Shown here: positions 56,652 through 64,000 of the stretch, piece by piece
Numbering within the stretch: the stretch's first letter is position 1
How the letters are laid out: each line of letters opens with the position of its first letter
Source of the DNA: CAIKLP01 sp965279595
GTDB taxonomy: Bacteria > Bacteroidota > Bacteroidia > Sphingobacteriales > Sphingobacteriaceae
DNA: 64,000 bases
Assembly (NCBI GenBank): GCA_965279595.1
Contig: OZ257246.1
Span: forward strand, 434,001-498,000
Reading direction: 5' to 3'
Notes under the pieces: generated by a model
Seen by the model: only the letters and a program-made list of their open reading frames with translations
What the model was told of the DNA's origin: nothing
Databases searched by the model: none
Program-made: the position numbers and the translations under genes

Positions 56652-57158
56652 TTAAAAAACCGGTTCAAGATATACCGGTGCAATATTTATAATAATCGAT
56701 TTTCCTAACTCCTCGAAACGAATAATGAATCTATTACTACTATTAATATTTAATAATTCACCAGTCATCCCCAAAAGCGGACCAGCTTTAATTCTTACCT
56801 TGTCACCAGCTACAAAATGTTCATTGGATATCTCTAATTCATCTTCAGATGCTAATAGCTTTCTTATATTTTCAATTACTACTTCACGAACTCTAGCAGC
56901 TTTACCATTATGTGTAATGTACTTAACTATGCCAGGTATTTTTAGAACCTCATCATATTCTTTTGAAGAAACATAAACAAATACGTAAGAATTGAAAAGG
57001 GGAATTTCAATCCATTTTTTCCTATCAGACCACTGCTGCAACTTTTTTATTAGGGGAAGAAAAGCAGTGATACCTTTTTTTTGCAATGCCTCGAATACTC
57101 GTTTTTCTGCCCGAGGGTTTGTATAAACCACCTGCCAATGAAACTGCTCTTGAAGCAT
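56652..57158 (-). CDS. NusG/RfaH-family transcription antiterminator (UpxY-like)
   Basis: 168 residues. The NGN domain opens WQVVYTNPRAEKRVFEALQK and has PLFNSYVFVYVSSKEYDEVL; a KOW domain closes the protein (FVAGDKVRIKAGPLLGMTGE). It is a specialised paralogue rather than housekeeping NusG, as shown by the EPS context. RfaH and Bacteroides UpxY promote read-through of long polysaccharide operons. It is the third gene of a ~29-kb leftward operon. Confidence 0.92.
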   Translation of the reverse strand: MLQEQFHWQVVYTNPRAEKRVFEALQKKGITAFLPLIKKLQQWSDRKKWIEIPLFNSYVFVYVSSKEYDEVLKIPGIVKYITHNGKAARVREVVIENIRKLLASEDELEISNEHFVAGDKVRIKAGPLLGMTGELLNINSSNRFIIRFEELGKSIIINIAPVYLEPVF

Positions 57159-57159
57159 A

Positions 57160-59595
57160 TTAATTCCTTCTGAATAAATTACGAATTTTTATTAGCGAGG
57201 TTCTCCACCAATTTCGCTCTACACCTTCGGTATAATACCCATAACTCTTATTTCCATAAGCTGAGTAATCAGTATAATAGTATTGACCACTTCCATAGCT
57301 ACCTTTTTTATTCGAAGAATAAATTCTTGAATGCAGTGGATCACTTGTAAAGCCGTTAAGCACAATTACTGAATTCTTAATTCCGAATTCTTTGGATACT
57401 CTTTCTGGAATGGAAGCTGCATTGAAACTTGAAACACCAGATCTCAAAACAAAAATAGCAACATCACTTGATCTTACTAAAGGAATTGCATCAGAAACTA
57501 ATCCGATAGGTGCAGTATCCACTAAAATATAATCGAACCTGTCTTTCAACTCGACCATTAATTGACGCATACGCTCTGAATAAAGCAATTCAGAAGGGTT
57601 TGGAGGCATTGGTCCTGCAGGTATGAAAGATAAATTTTCTATGTGTGTGCTATGAATTATTTTTTCTACATCACATTGATTAGAAAGATAAGAAGTTAAT
57701 CCCCAATCATTTTTCAATCTAAAGGTATGATGCAATTTAGATTTCCTTAAGTCACCATCAATCACTACAACTTTTTTATTAATTAGTGATAAGGTGCTTG
57801 CCAAATTTATAACTACGAATGATTTACCTTCTCCAGAAACTTCAGAAGTTATGCAAATCATTTTACTTTTTATGTCGCTCGCTAAGAAACTAAGATTGGT
57901 ACGAACAGATCGAACGGACTCACTAAAAACAGATTTAGGGTTACTTAAACTTAAAATTTGACTTGAGTTTTTATCAATTGAACTTGGGAAAGTTCTTATC
58001 ACACCTATGATTGGCACATGGGTAATTGACTCTACTGTTTCTTTGTCATATATTTTTTGATTTAATAATCTTGCTAATAATATTAAGCCAATACCAATAA
58101 GAATACTTATTAAAATAGCAGTAGTATATATACTTTTTGAATTTGGTGATGTAACTCCATAGCTTGGAATAGCTGGGTCTATTACATTTGAAGATGGCAT
58201 TATTGCGGATCTTGCAATTGATGCTTCCAATCTTTTTTCTAATAAATAAGAATAAACTTTTTGATTTATTTCAAAATCACGTTGTAAGTTTATCAAATCT
58301 CTTTCGGCTCCAGGTATGAGTTTTAGTTCTTCTTTTGCTTCATTTAACTGTTGATTTAAAAACTTTAGCAGTCGATTATTTCTTTCTCTAGCAGCAGCAA
58401 TATTCATTGTAATTGATCGCTTAGCTTCTTGAATTTGCCTATCAATTTCAAGTACAGGTGCAGAATTATCTGAATACAGTGATTTCCTTTTAATTCTTTC
58501 ATTTAATAAAAGATTCATTTGGTTCACTAATTCTTTTACTAAATTATCTTCTGAGCCTTCAGCTGTAAAATTTAGGCTCAAAGTTTCTCTATTGGTTTTG
58601 ATTTGTTCTTCTAGTAAATCAATTGCTATACCTTGAATTTTTATCAAGTTTTTTTGCACATCTAAATCACGCAACTTAGTATAAGACATACTTTTGTTGT
58701 CTTCTATATTTAGAATGTTTTTCCCGACTTTAAATGCTTCCAAATCTTGTTCAGAAGATTTTACTTTTAAAGAAAGTTTTTCTAATTGATCATCAACGAA
58801 AGTAATTGTTTGAGAAGCTGCGATACTTTTCTGGTCGCGGTCAAACAATCTATATTCTTCAATAATGGCATTTAATATATCCGAAGCAAATATGGGGTTG
58901 GAATCAGTAAAATTTAAAGACATGATATTAACACCCTTGCCTACTTCTCTAACATCTAAGCCACCTTGTACCCTTCCTAAAAAATCATTGTAATTGTTAA
59001 AGTGGAAATTGAATTCATCCAAATCAGATTTTGCCAAGTTGCATTTTACAATTCTAAATCTGCTTTTGCCTACTGAAATTGGTTGACCATAAAAATAATT
59101 TCCAGTAAGTCCATTTATTGTTAACTTAAATTTCAATTGATCAATTTGCTTGAACAGAAATTGATTATTAAAAATAGAAGCACTATCAATATTAGTTAGT
59201 TCAAATTCAATAGGTTGATTCGGATAGGTTTCAGAATCTAGAATAGTACCTTTTCTATAAAATGAAATTTTATAGTCGAGTCTTTGAATTGCTCTAGCTA
59301 ATAATGTTCTTGATCTTATTACGTAAGTTTCAGATTGAATCTTATCTTTTTTATCGTAATAGCTATTTATATTGATGAGTTCAGAAATTTCAGTTTTCTT
59401 TTCATCATACTTTAAAAGTGCAGAAGTTGAATAGGTAGAAGGAGTGAATCTGAGAAAAATGAATGCCCAGGAAACTCCAATGATCAAACAACCAACTATC
59501 CAATACCACCTACTTAATAGTATTCGAGCAATTCTTAAATAATCAATCTCTAAAGCGGAAACCCCTTTAGAATGTTCTGGATTGGGTTGAACCAT
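57160..59595 (-). CDS. wzc: Wzc-type bacterial tyrosine kinase / polysaccharide co-polymerase
   Basis: 811 residues. Membrane helices at about 31-50 and 489-510 flank a periplasmic Wzz/GNVR region with long coiled coils (PGAERDLINLQRDFEINQ). The cytosolic BY-kinase has Walker A SEVSGEGKS (584-592) and A' VVVIDGDLRKSK (609-620). The tail is very Tyr-rich (GSGQYYYTDYSAYGNKSYGY), the usual autophosphorylation cluster. It controls chain length and export with the Wza lipoprotein, whose gene directly precedes it (1-base overlap). Confidence 0.95.
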   Translation of the reverse strand: MVQPNPEHSKGVSALEIDYLRIARILLSRWYWIVGCLIIGVSWAFIFLRFTPSTYSTSALLKYDEKKTEISELININSYYDKKDKIQSETYVIRSRTLLARAIQRLDYKISFYRKGTILDSETYPNQPIEFELTNIDSASIFNNQFLFKQIDQLKFKLTINGLTGNYFYGQPISVGKSRFRIVKCNLAKSDLDEFNFHFNNYNDFLGRVQGGLDVREVGKGVNIMSLNFTDSNPIFASDILNAIIEEYRLFDRDQKSIAASQTITFVDDQLEKLSLKVKSSEQDLEAFKVGKNILNIEDNKSMSYTKLRDLDVQKNLIKIQGIAIDLLEEQIKTNRETLSLNFTAEGSEDNLVKELVNQMNLLLNERIKRKSLYSDNSAPVLEIDRQIQEAKRSITMNIAAARERNNRLLKFLNQQLNEAKEELKLIPGAERDLINLQRDFEINQKVYSYLLEKRLEASIARSAIMPSSNVIDPAIPSYGVTSPNSKSIYTTAILISILIGIGLILLARLLNQKIYDKETVESITHVPIIGVIRTFPSSIDKNSSQILSLSNPKSVFSESVRSVRTNLSFLASDIKSKMICITSEVSGEGKSFVVINLASTLSLINKKVVVIDGDLRKSKLHHTFRLKNDWGLTSYLSNQCDVEKIIHSTHIENLSFIPAGPMPPNPSELLYSERMRQLMVELKDRFDYILVDTAPIGLVSDAIPLVRSSDVAIFVLRSGVSSFNAASIPERVSKEFGIKNSVIVLNGFTSDPLHSRIYSSNKKGSYGSGQYYYTDYSAYGNKSYGYYTEGVERNWWRTSLIKIRNLFRRN

Positions 59596-60368
59596 TACTG
59601 TCTGCTAAGTGTAAGCAGAACTGCAGCAGTGTTTATGATTAAGAATAATGGTTGAATTGCTGTAGCCAAAGCTGAGGATGGGTCAGAAAACTCATACACT
59701 CTTTTTGGGTCGACAATTACGATATCATTATCCTGCATTTGCAGTTCTGAATAACGCAATATACCAACTTTTCGTAAATCTACGACAACAATTTCAGGAT
59801 TTCTAGGGTCACCACGTATGATACGGATGTCCTTTTTACTTGCTCGAGTTGTTAAGCCTCCAGCTTCAGAAAGCAAATCTATCAAAGTTAAATTATCTCG
59901 GTCAATTAAATATTTACCTTGACGACCAACTTCACCAAATACATTTACTTTTATGCTTACAATAGATACTTCTATGGATGGATTAGTAAGTACTGTTGAA
60001 TATAGTTTCTCTAATTTTTTTGCAGCACCTTCTCTGCTTAAACCTGACAATTGGATTTTCCCAACTAAAGGCATATTTGCAAAACCGTTGTTATCAATAA
60101 CATAGCCAGCTTCAACAGTTGGATTTGCATCCAAGTTAAAAGTGCTTTTGGTAAGATCGTAATTATTTAAAAATTTAACCGCAATTCTGTCACCAGGTTT
60201 AATTCTATGTAAGTAAGAGTTATCACTAGAATCTTTTGGATTAAGCACATATACATCCGAACTACTATTTGGACGATCTTTTGGAAGCAACATTCTATTT
60301 CTATTCTTGTACGAACAGGATGACAATAAAATTGCAAGAATAAAAACTAAAAAAAATGATTTATTCAT
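59595..60368 (-). CDS. wza: Wza-type polysaccharide export lipoprotein
   Basis: 257 residues. A lipoprotein signal ends at the lipobox LLSSC (Cys18). The polysaccharide export domain is visible (YLHRIKPGDRIAVKFLNNYD), followed by a SLBB-type segment (VNVFGEVGRQGKYLIDRDNL). It is shorter than E. coli Wza, as is usual in Bacteroidota, and ends in a hydrophobic helix (LFLIINTAAVLLTL) that may cross the outer membrane. It is the first gene of the polysaccharide operon. Confidence 0.94.
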   Translation of the reverse strand: MNKSFFLVFILAILLSSCSYKNRNRMLLPKDRPNSSSDVYVLNPKDSSDNSYLHRIKPGDRIAVKFLNNYDLTKSTFNLDANPTVEAGYVIDNNGFANMPLVGKIQLSGLSREGAAKKLEKLYSTVLTNPSIEVSIVSIKVNVFGEVGRQGKYLIDRDNLTLIDLLSEAGGLTTRASKKDIRIIRGDPRNPEIVVVDLRKVGILRYSELQMQDNDIVIVDPKRVYEFSDPSSALATAIQPLFLIINTAAVLLTLSRQ

Positions 60369-60481
60369 AATAATTTAGAGAGCCTTTAAATTGAATTTTC
60401 CAATTTGTTTTTAATGTAAACCAATGAGATTTCCATATTAGCTAGACCCTCAAAGCCACTTACTGTATTTATTTAAGTATG

Positions 60482-60512
60482 CAAATATACGTAATTGATA
60501 TACTGAACCAAA
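60482..60512 (-). promoter_or_regulatory. Bacteroidota-type promoter of the polysaccharide operon
   Basis: On the minus strand TTTG (60512-60509) and TATATTTG (60489-60482) are separated by exactly 19 bases, a full match to TTTG-N19-TAnnTTTG. It is the only such match in this gap and points into the wza gene, about 105 bases downstream. Confidence 0.75.
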
Positions 60513-60525
60513 TATTATTTTACGG

Positions 60526-60568
60526 AAATGTAGAAATTATACTACAAACCAAATAATATTCTACATTT
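60526..60568. promoter_or_regulatory. Inverted repeat upstream of the polysaccharide promoter
   Basis: AAATGTAGAA (60526-60535) and TTCTACATTT (60559-60568) are perfect 10-base complements with 23 bases between them. They lie just upstream of the -33 box, where an activator or repressor could bind. A short related repeat (TGTAG/CTACA) falls inside. Confidence 0.45.
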
Positions 60569-60634
60569 AGTACAAATGATAGCTGAAAATGTTTGAAACC
60601 GAAAGATATTATTTGTAACAACAAATTATGGCAA

Positions 60635-62053
60635 TCAATTAATCCTGCTATTTTTTTGTTCTAGGCTTATGCTTTCATCGCCAATTTGATAAGGTAAATA
60701 AGTGACAATGAATTGAAGCATTTCATCCTTTGTGCTCATACTACCTTCTTTTTCTCCCACCCATTTTGGAGGATTATTAGGGTTATTTGGATTTTTCCGA
60801 GTGTTGTCATAGGTGGCTTCAACAAAAATAGTAGAGCCTTTTGGCAAGTAAACCATCTTTTTAAATGTATAAAAATATTGCCATCTAAAATCCCAATTAG
60901 GAATTCTAATTAAATTGATCTTTGATTGGTTGGGCAATACTGCATATGCTAAAAACTCTTTACCTAATAAATGCATATGTGGGTTCACGGTTAAAAGTGA
61001 CATGTCTTCTTCAATTGTATATTGGGTATAAAAAGTTTTAATTGAATCAGGTGGGACTAACAGCTTAGGTACAATTTCTGAAACACCATAGTTCCCTAAT
61101 TGAAACTCCTTAAATTTCCTTGTAATTGGCTTGTCAGTAAAAAAAACATTAAAGTTTGACTGATCATACTCATCAATAGCTGTTGGACCATAATGTATAT
61201 CATTCAATAAAATTGCTCCTCGTTTACGCATTAAAAAACCACCAATTCCATCGGGGTATATTGCTGGCTTTACACCAGGTAAATAATTTGTAGCTGAAGG
61301 AATTCGAAGTGGGTAGGTCCCATCATCATTGGTTACTTTTAATTTTTTCCAAACTTCTTGCATACTAGTCTCGTAATTTGAAACATAATATTCACCATCA
61401 TTCAAATTCTTTTTCTTCCCTTGTTCATAAACTAAAATATATCCATTTACATGATGAACTCTTTTTCTATTACCTGGTACAAATTCAATTGCCTTTACAT
61501 ATTTATCTTGAGGGATTTCGAATGGAATCTTCATGATCAAATAATTGTCTTTATTATTACCTTTCAGCAAAACTGGTTTAGGCATTTTTATAACTAAATC
61601 AGGTTTCCCAATTTGTGAGCCTTTTGTAAATTTCGGCAGACTTGCTTTTATCTCCATACTACCTTCTTTCGCACCTTGTTGAACCCACTCTTTTATTAAA
61701 GATTTTTCATACTCAGTTAAAAATAATTCACCAACAAAATTTGAATACGAACGATCTGCAGGCCATGGAGGCATGCTACCATTGGAAATAACTTTTACAA
61801 TTGTTTTCTTCTTTTTATAAACTTGATCATATGTTAATAACGAAAAAGGCCCAGATTCACCCTCTCTATGACAACCAGCACATTTTGTATAAATGATTTG
61901 CACCACATGTTCATTAAAAGTAATTTCATTAGGCAATGAAATGGAATCAGTATTTAATTCAAAAGCTTCCGATTTTATACCTTTTTCTGAAGTTTTTAAA
62001 GAAGAATCGCATGCAACAAACACTGAAAAAAATAAAATTAAAAATATCCTCAT
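60635..62053 (-). CDS. Lipoprotein fusing a c-type cytochrome domain to a PHM-like copper monooxygenase module
   Basis: 472 residues from the ATG at 62053, which overlaps the redoxin stop (ATGA). The lipobox is FVAC (Cys15). A heme c site CAGCH (58-62) and a likely distal Met in GSMPPWPAD (Met94) form the cytochrome domain. The rest matches copper type II ascorbate-dependent monooxygenases: HH (200-201) in RVHHVNGYIL, His287 in NDIHYGPT, HxH (359-361) in NPHMHLLGKEF and Met445 in KDEML, equal to the full copper ligand set of PHM. A role in oxygen-dependent hydroxylation in the periplasm is inferred; the substrate is unknown. Confidence 0.82.
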   Translation of the reverse strand: MRIFLILFFSVFVACDSSLKTSEKGIKSEAFELNTDSISLPNEITFNEHVVQIIYTKCAGCHREGESGPFSLLTYDQVYKKKKTIVKVISNGSMPPWPADRSYSNFVGELFLTEYEKSLIKEWVQQGAKEGSMEIKASLPKFTKGSQIGKPDLVIKMPKPVLLKGNNKDNYLIMKIPFEIPQDKYVKAIEFVPGNRKRVHHVNGYILVYEQGKKKNLNDGEYYVSNYETSMQEVWKKLKVTNDDGTYPLRIPSATNYLPGVKPAIYPDGIGGFLMRKRGAILLNDIHYGPTAIDEYDQSNFNVFFTDKPITRKFKEFQLGNYGVSEIVPKLLVPPDSIKTFYTQYTIEEDMSLLTVNPHMHLLGKEFLAYAVLPNQSKINLIRIPNWDFRWQYFYTFKKMVYLPKGSTIFVEATYDNTRKNPNNPNNPPKWVGEKEGSMSTKDEMLQFIVTYLPYQIGDESISLEQKNSRIN

Positions 62054-62613
62054 CTTTCTATATAACAACCTATAGGTTTAGTTTCTACGATTTCAATTTT
62101 CTTATTTGACAAATAATTTTCAATGGCATTTTTTAAATAAAATTCAGTTATAGATGTTCTCAACTTTGTTAATTCTATTGCCCAATTGTCAATTGCTCCT
62201 CGATATAAAATAGATTCATCATTCCCTATAAATATAACTTCAGGAGTAACTGACCCTTTATATTTATTTGCAAAATAATAAGAGGTATCCATTAATATAG
62301 GAAAATTAAATTTAAACTTTTGATGAAACTGATCCGACTCTTCAGGAGAATATAATTTACCAGAAATAACACCAAAGAAGTTCACTCCATTTAACTTATA
62401 CTCAATATTCAATTTAGACAAAACACTTGCATAATTTTCGCTTAATGGGCATTCAGGAGCTAAGAAGATTAATACAATGGTTTTACTTTGATAAATAGAA
62501 TCAAGTTGTATAATATTGCCTTTGGTGTCATTGAAAAAAATTTCGTTTTTTCTACAACTGAAAAAAAGCAATGTAACAGAAATCAAAAATATTAATTGAG
62601 ATTTTTTTATCAT
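62050..62613 (-). CDS. Redoxin (thioredoxin-fold, AhpC/TSA-like) lipoprotein
   Basis: 187 residues. Lipobox FFSC (Cys20). The thioredoxin-fold core is VLIFLAPECPLSENYASVL with one redox-type cysteine (Cys55), and NFPILMDTSYYFANKYKG then VTPEVIFIGNDESILYRG match redoxin proteins found beside cytochrome/copper-monooxygenase genes. There is no CxxC pair, so disulfide reductase chemistry is unlikely without a partner. Start and stop overlap both neighbours by 4 bases. Confidence 0.83.
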   Translation of the reverse strand: MIKKSQLIFLISVTLLFFSCRKNEIFFNDTKGNIIQLDSIYQSKTIVLIFLAPECPLSENYASVLSKLNIEYKLNGVNFFGVISGKLYSPEESDQFHQKFKFNFPILMDTSYYFANKYKGSVTPEVIFIGNDESILYRGAIDNWAIELTKLRTSITEFYLKNAIENYLSNKKIEIVETKPIGCYIER

Positions 62614-62936
62614 TTCAATTTCTCATTTTCTTTATGTCGATTGCTATCTCTCTCAGATTTTTTTTTTAAATTTTCTTGAAATGCCTCGGTAAGATTAACA
62701 TCTGTTTGATTTGCTAAACAAATTAAAACAAATAGCACATCCGCCAATTCATCCGCTAAATTTTTGTCTTTATCAGAATCTTTAAAAGATTGCTCTCCAT
62801 ATTTTCTGGCAATGATACGAGCTACTTCTCCTACTTCTTCTGTAAGCATGGCCATGTTGGTCAATTCATTGAAATACCTAACACCGTTGTCTTTGATCCA
62901 ATTATCAACTAATTTTTGAGCGTCTTCTATTTTCAT
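62610..62936 (-). CDS. MazG-like nucleotide pyrophosphohydrolase
   Basis: 108 residues, the size of a single-domain MazG-like enzyme. The metal-binding motif is split as usual: LTEEVGEVARIIAR and, about 40 residues on, LADELADVLFVLICLAN. Such enzymes hydrolyse non-canonical or excess NTPs to NMP and pyrophosphate. It lies 6 bases after the D-aminoacyl-tRNA deacylase gene, and the two often neighbour each other in Bacteroidota. Confidence 0.9.
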   Translation of the reverse strand: MKIEDAQKLVDNWIKDNGVRYFNELTNMAMLTEEVGEVARIIARKYGEQSFKDSDKDKNLADELADVLFVLICLANQTDVNLTEAFQENLKKKSERDSNRHKENEKLK

Positions 62937-62942
62937 AATATT

Positions 62943-63401
62943 TTAATGTCTATCCTTATCCATGGTGTCAAGAATGATAGTGACTGGACCATCATTTATT
63001 AAAGAAACCTGCATGTCAGCGCCAAAATTTCCCGTTTGTATTTTTTTTTCAAGCAAATTTTCTAATTCATATATCATTGAATTATATAATGGAATTGCGA
63101 ATTCAGGTTTTGCAGCTTGAATAAAAGAAGGTCGATTACCCTTTTTAGTTTGTGCAAATAAAGTGAATTGACTTATTAATAAAATTTCTCCTTTTATATC
63201 TAGAATTGAATGATTCATTAATCCATTATCATCTGAAAAAATACGCATATTTATTATTTTTCTTGCAAGCCAAATAACTTCATCTTGAGTATCAGAATTT
63301 TCTATGCCAAGTAAAATCAAAAAGCCGGAATTAATCCGGCCCTTACTGAAATCCTTTATTTTAACTTCAGCCTCTTTTACTCTTTGGAGTATGGCTCTCA
63401 T
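62943..63401 (-). CDS. dtd: D-aminoacyl-tRNA deacylase
   Basis: 152 residues, close to the usual ~145-150. It removes D-amino acids from mischarged tRNA. The signatures are SQFTL (77-81), RPSF (90-93) and the Gly-cis-Pro site NDGPVT (136-141). MRAILQRVKEAEVKI is the standard N-terminus. Its start directly abuts the M48 protease stop. A terminator-like hairpin falls within its early codons (63319-63340). Confidence 0.96.
   Translation of the reverse strand: MRAILQRVKEAEVKIKDFSKGRINSGFLILLGIENSDTQDEVIWLARKIINMRIFSDDNGLMNHSILDIKGEILLISQFTLFAQTKKGNRPSFIQAAKPEFAIPLYNSMIYELENLLEKKIQTGNFGADMQVSLINDGPVTIILDTMDKDRH
63319..63340 (-). other. Terminator-like hairpin inside the dtd coding sequence
   Basis: On the minus strand GCCGGA, a 5-base loop and TCCGGC are followed directly by five T. 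It covers codons for about residues 21-27 (GRINSGF). GC-rich stems are rare in this A/T-rich window. It could lower read-through into the rest of the operon, or be chance. Confidence 0.45.
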
Positions 63402-64000
63402 TTAAGGCAGAGTTGTTTTAAATGTAGCATACTGTGCATCGAAAGTTGATGTACCTGTACATCCTAAACTAGTTCTTTGAGAGTTAATATTTGCTACTCT
63501 ATTAGTTGGTGAAGGATGTGTACTAAAAAAAGCAGTTAAGGAATTTTCAGTATACCCTTCATTAATTAATTTTTGGAAGAAACCTGCTGCACCTGCTGCG
63601 TTATAGCTTGTTGGGCATAAATATTTTACAGAATATTCATCGGCTTCGGTTTCATGTGATTGTGAATATTTTAAACCAATAACTCCAGCAGCTACTTGTG
63701 CAAGAGTACCAGAATCAGTACCTAAAATAACTTGCAATAATAAACTAACTCCAAATTGAGTTTGCATTGAACGACTTGTATGTCTTCGATCTGCATGTGC
63801 CATTTCATGACCCATCACTCCTGCTAATTGGTCCTTGCTATCCAAGTATTTCATTAAGCCAGTATATACATAAATATATCCACCAGGAGTGCAAAATGCA
63901 TTCTTAACTGAGTCGTCTTTAATGATTCGTAATCTCCATGAAAAATCGTCTTTATAAACTACTTTGCCAGAGTTTAGAATTTCATTTCTAATTCCATATA
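63402..64000 (-). CDS. M48-family metalloprotease, 5' part beyond window
   Basis: A zinc protease truncated at the right edge. The frame stays open from the ATG-like codon at 63854 to the window end (residues reading NAFCTPGGYIYVYTGL), so the start is outside. The zinc motif GHEMAH is followed by DRRH, and HETEADEYSVKYL supplies the third ligand. TAFFSTHPSPTNRVANI is the usual C-terminal M48 motif. Cys in CTPGG is unusual, where the family mostly has Ala or Leu. Many Bacteroidota forms are lipoproteins; that end is not visible here. It is the upstream gene of the dtd operon. Confidence 0.93.
   Translation of the reverse strand, partial: YGIRNEILNSGKVVYKDDFSWRLRIIKDDSVKNAFCTPGGYIYVYTGLMKYLDSKDQLAGVMGHEMAHADRRHTSRSMQTQFGVSLLLQVILGTDSGTLAQVAAGVIGLKYSQSHETEADEYSVKYLCPTSYNAAGAAGFFQKLINEGYTENSLTAFFSTHPSPTNRVANINSQRTSLGCTGTSTFDAQYATFKTTLP

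Larger units (their letters stand above)
60369..60634. other. Control region of the polysaccharide operon
   Basis: This 266-base A/T-rich gap lies between two leftward genes and holds no coding frame I can support. It contains the operon promoter (60482-60512), a 10-bp inverted repeat just upstream of it, and three related CAAATA-type motifs. The predicted leader is about 105 bases, with no strong hairpin seen. Confidence 0.6.

Noticed and set aside
57160..57400. Tyr-rich tail of the Wzc protein as low-complexity or a frameshift artefact.
   Set aside because: Tyrosine clusters at the C-terminus are normal in bacterial tyrosine kinases and the frame stays open.
59595..59690. C-terminal hydrophobic helix of the Wza lipoprotein as an exosortase sorting tail.
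   Set aside because: Wza proteins normally end in a helix that crosses the outer membrane. The motif before it is not a recognisable sorting signal and the basic tail is only one Arg.
31176..60368. Polysaccharide cluster as a recent mobile island.
   Set aside because: No integrase, transposase, tRNA end or direct repeats were seen at its edges, and base composition looks like the neighbours.
63402..63854. M48 protease as a short 150-residue protein starting at 63854.
   Set aside because: The frame continues upstream to the window end with typical M48 residues, so that Met is internal.

Overview
The window looks like chromosomal DNA of a member of the Bacteroidota. This rests on a low GC content, two proteins with C-terminal type IX secretion (T9SS) sorting domains, paired DUF1501/DUF1800 proteins, a DUF2911 protein, many short Gln-ending signal peptides, and promoters of the Bacteroidota type (TTTG or TTG, 19 bp, TAnnTTTG). 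No genus can be assigned from the sequence alone. I saw no tRNA, rRNA, CRISPR array, insertion sequence or integrase. Both window edges cut a gene: a photolyase at the left and an M48 metalloprotease at the right. No gene-free stretch exceeds 300 bases; the longest are 60369-60634 and 21562-21824.

Bases 1-8.6 kb: a class I photolyase (+) faces a four-gene fatty-acid beta-oxidation operon (-) that runs acyl-CoA ligase, hydroxyacyl-CoA dehydrogenase/enoyl-CoA hydratase, thiolase, acyl-CoA dehydrogenase. A 13-bp hairpin separates the two convergent units. The operon has a well-matched promoter and a 16-bp perfect palindrome in its leader. Bases 8.6-31.1 kb are mixed housekeeping and envelope genes: a nitronate monooxygenase-like flavoprotein with a hotdog protein, an M61 aminopeptidase, a DUF1800/DUF1501 pair, an RND efflux operon (adaptor, pump, TolC-like channel), an orphan NarL-type response regulator, a run of secreted proteins of unknown function, a PIG-L deacetylase with a sodium:solute symporter, and a DUF2911 protein.

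Bases 31.2-60.4 kb hold the main feature: an uninterrupted leftward block of 27 genes for making and exporting a surface polysaccharide. From the promoter at about 60.5 kb it runs Wza lipoprotein, Wzc-type tyrosine kinase, NusG/RfaH-type antiterminator, asparagine synthase-like amidotransferase, ABC exporter (Wzm/Wzt), thirteen glycosyltransferases (GT2, GT4 and one GT10), five FkbM-type methyltransferases, a Wzy-like multi-span membrane protein, an exosortase/archaeosortase-family peptidase with a visible Cys-Arg-His set, and a NodU-type carbamoyltransferase. Most neighbours overlap or sit a few bases apart, so it reads as one long transcript that a dedicated antiterminator would help complete. 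The exosortase next to a Wzy-like protein suggests that a processed cell-surface protein is linked to this polysaccharide. No substrate, flippase or initiating phosphoglycosyltransferase is visible in the window.

Bases 60.6-64 kb: a tight leftward operon reading M48 protease (partial), D-aminoacyl-tRNA deacylase, MazG-like pyrophosphohydrolase, a redoxin lipoprotein, and a lipoprotein that fuses a c-type heme domain to a copper type II (PHM-like) monooxygenase module with the full set of copper ligands.
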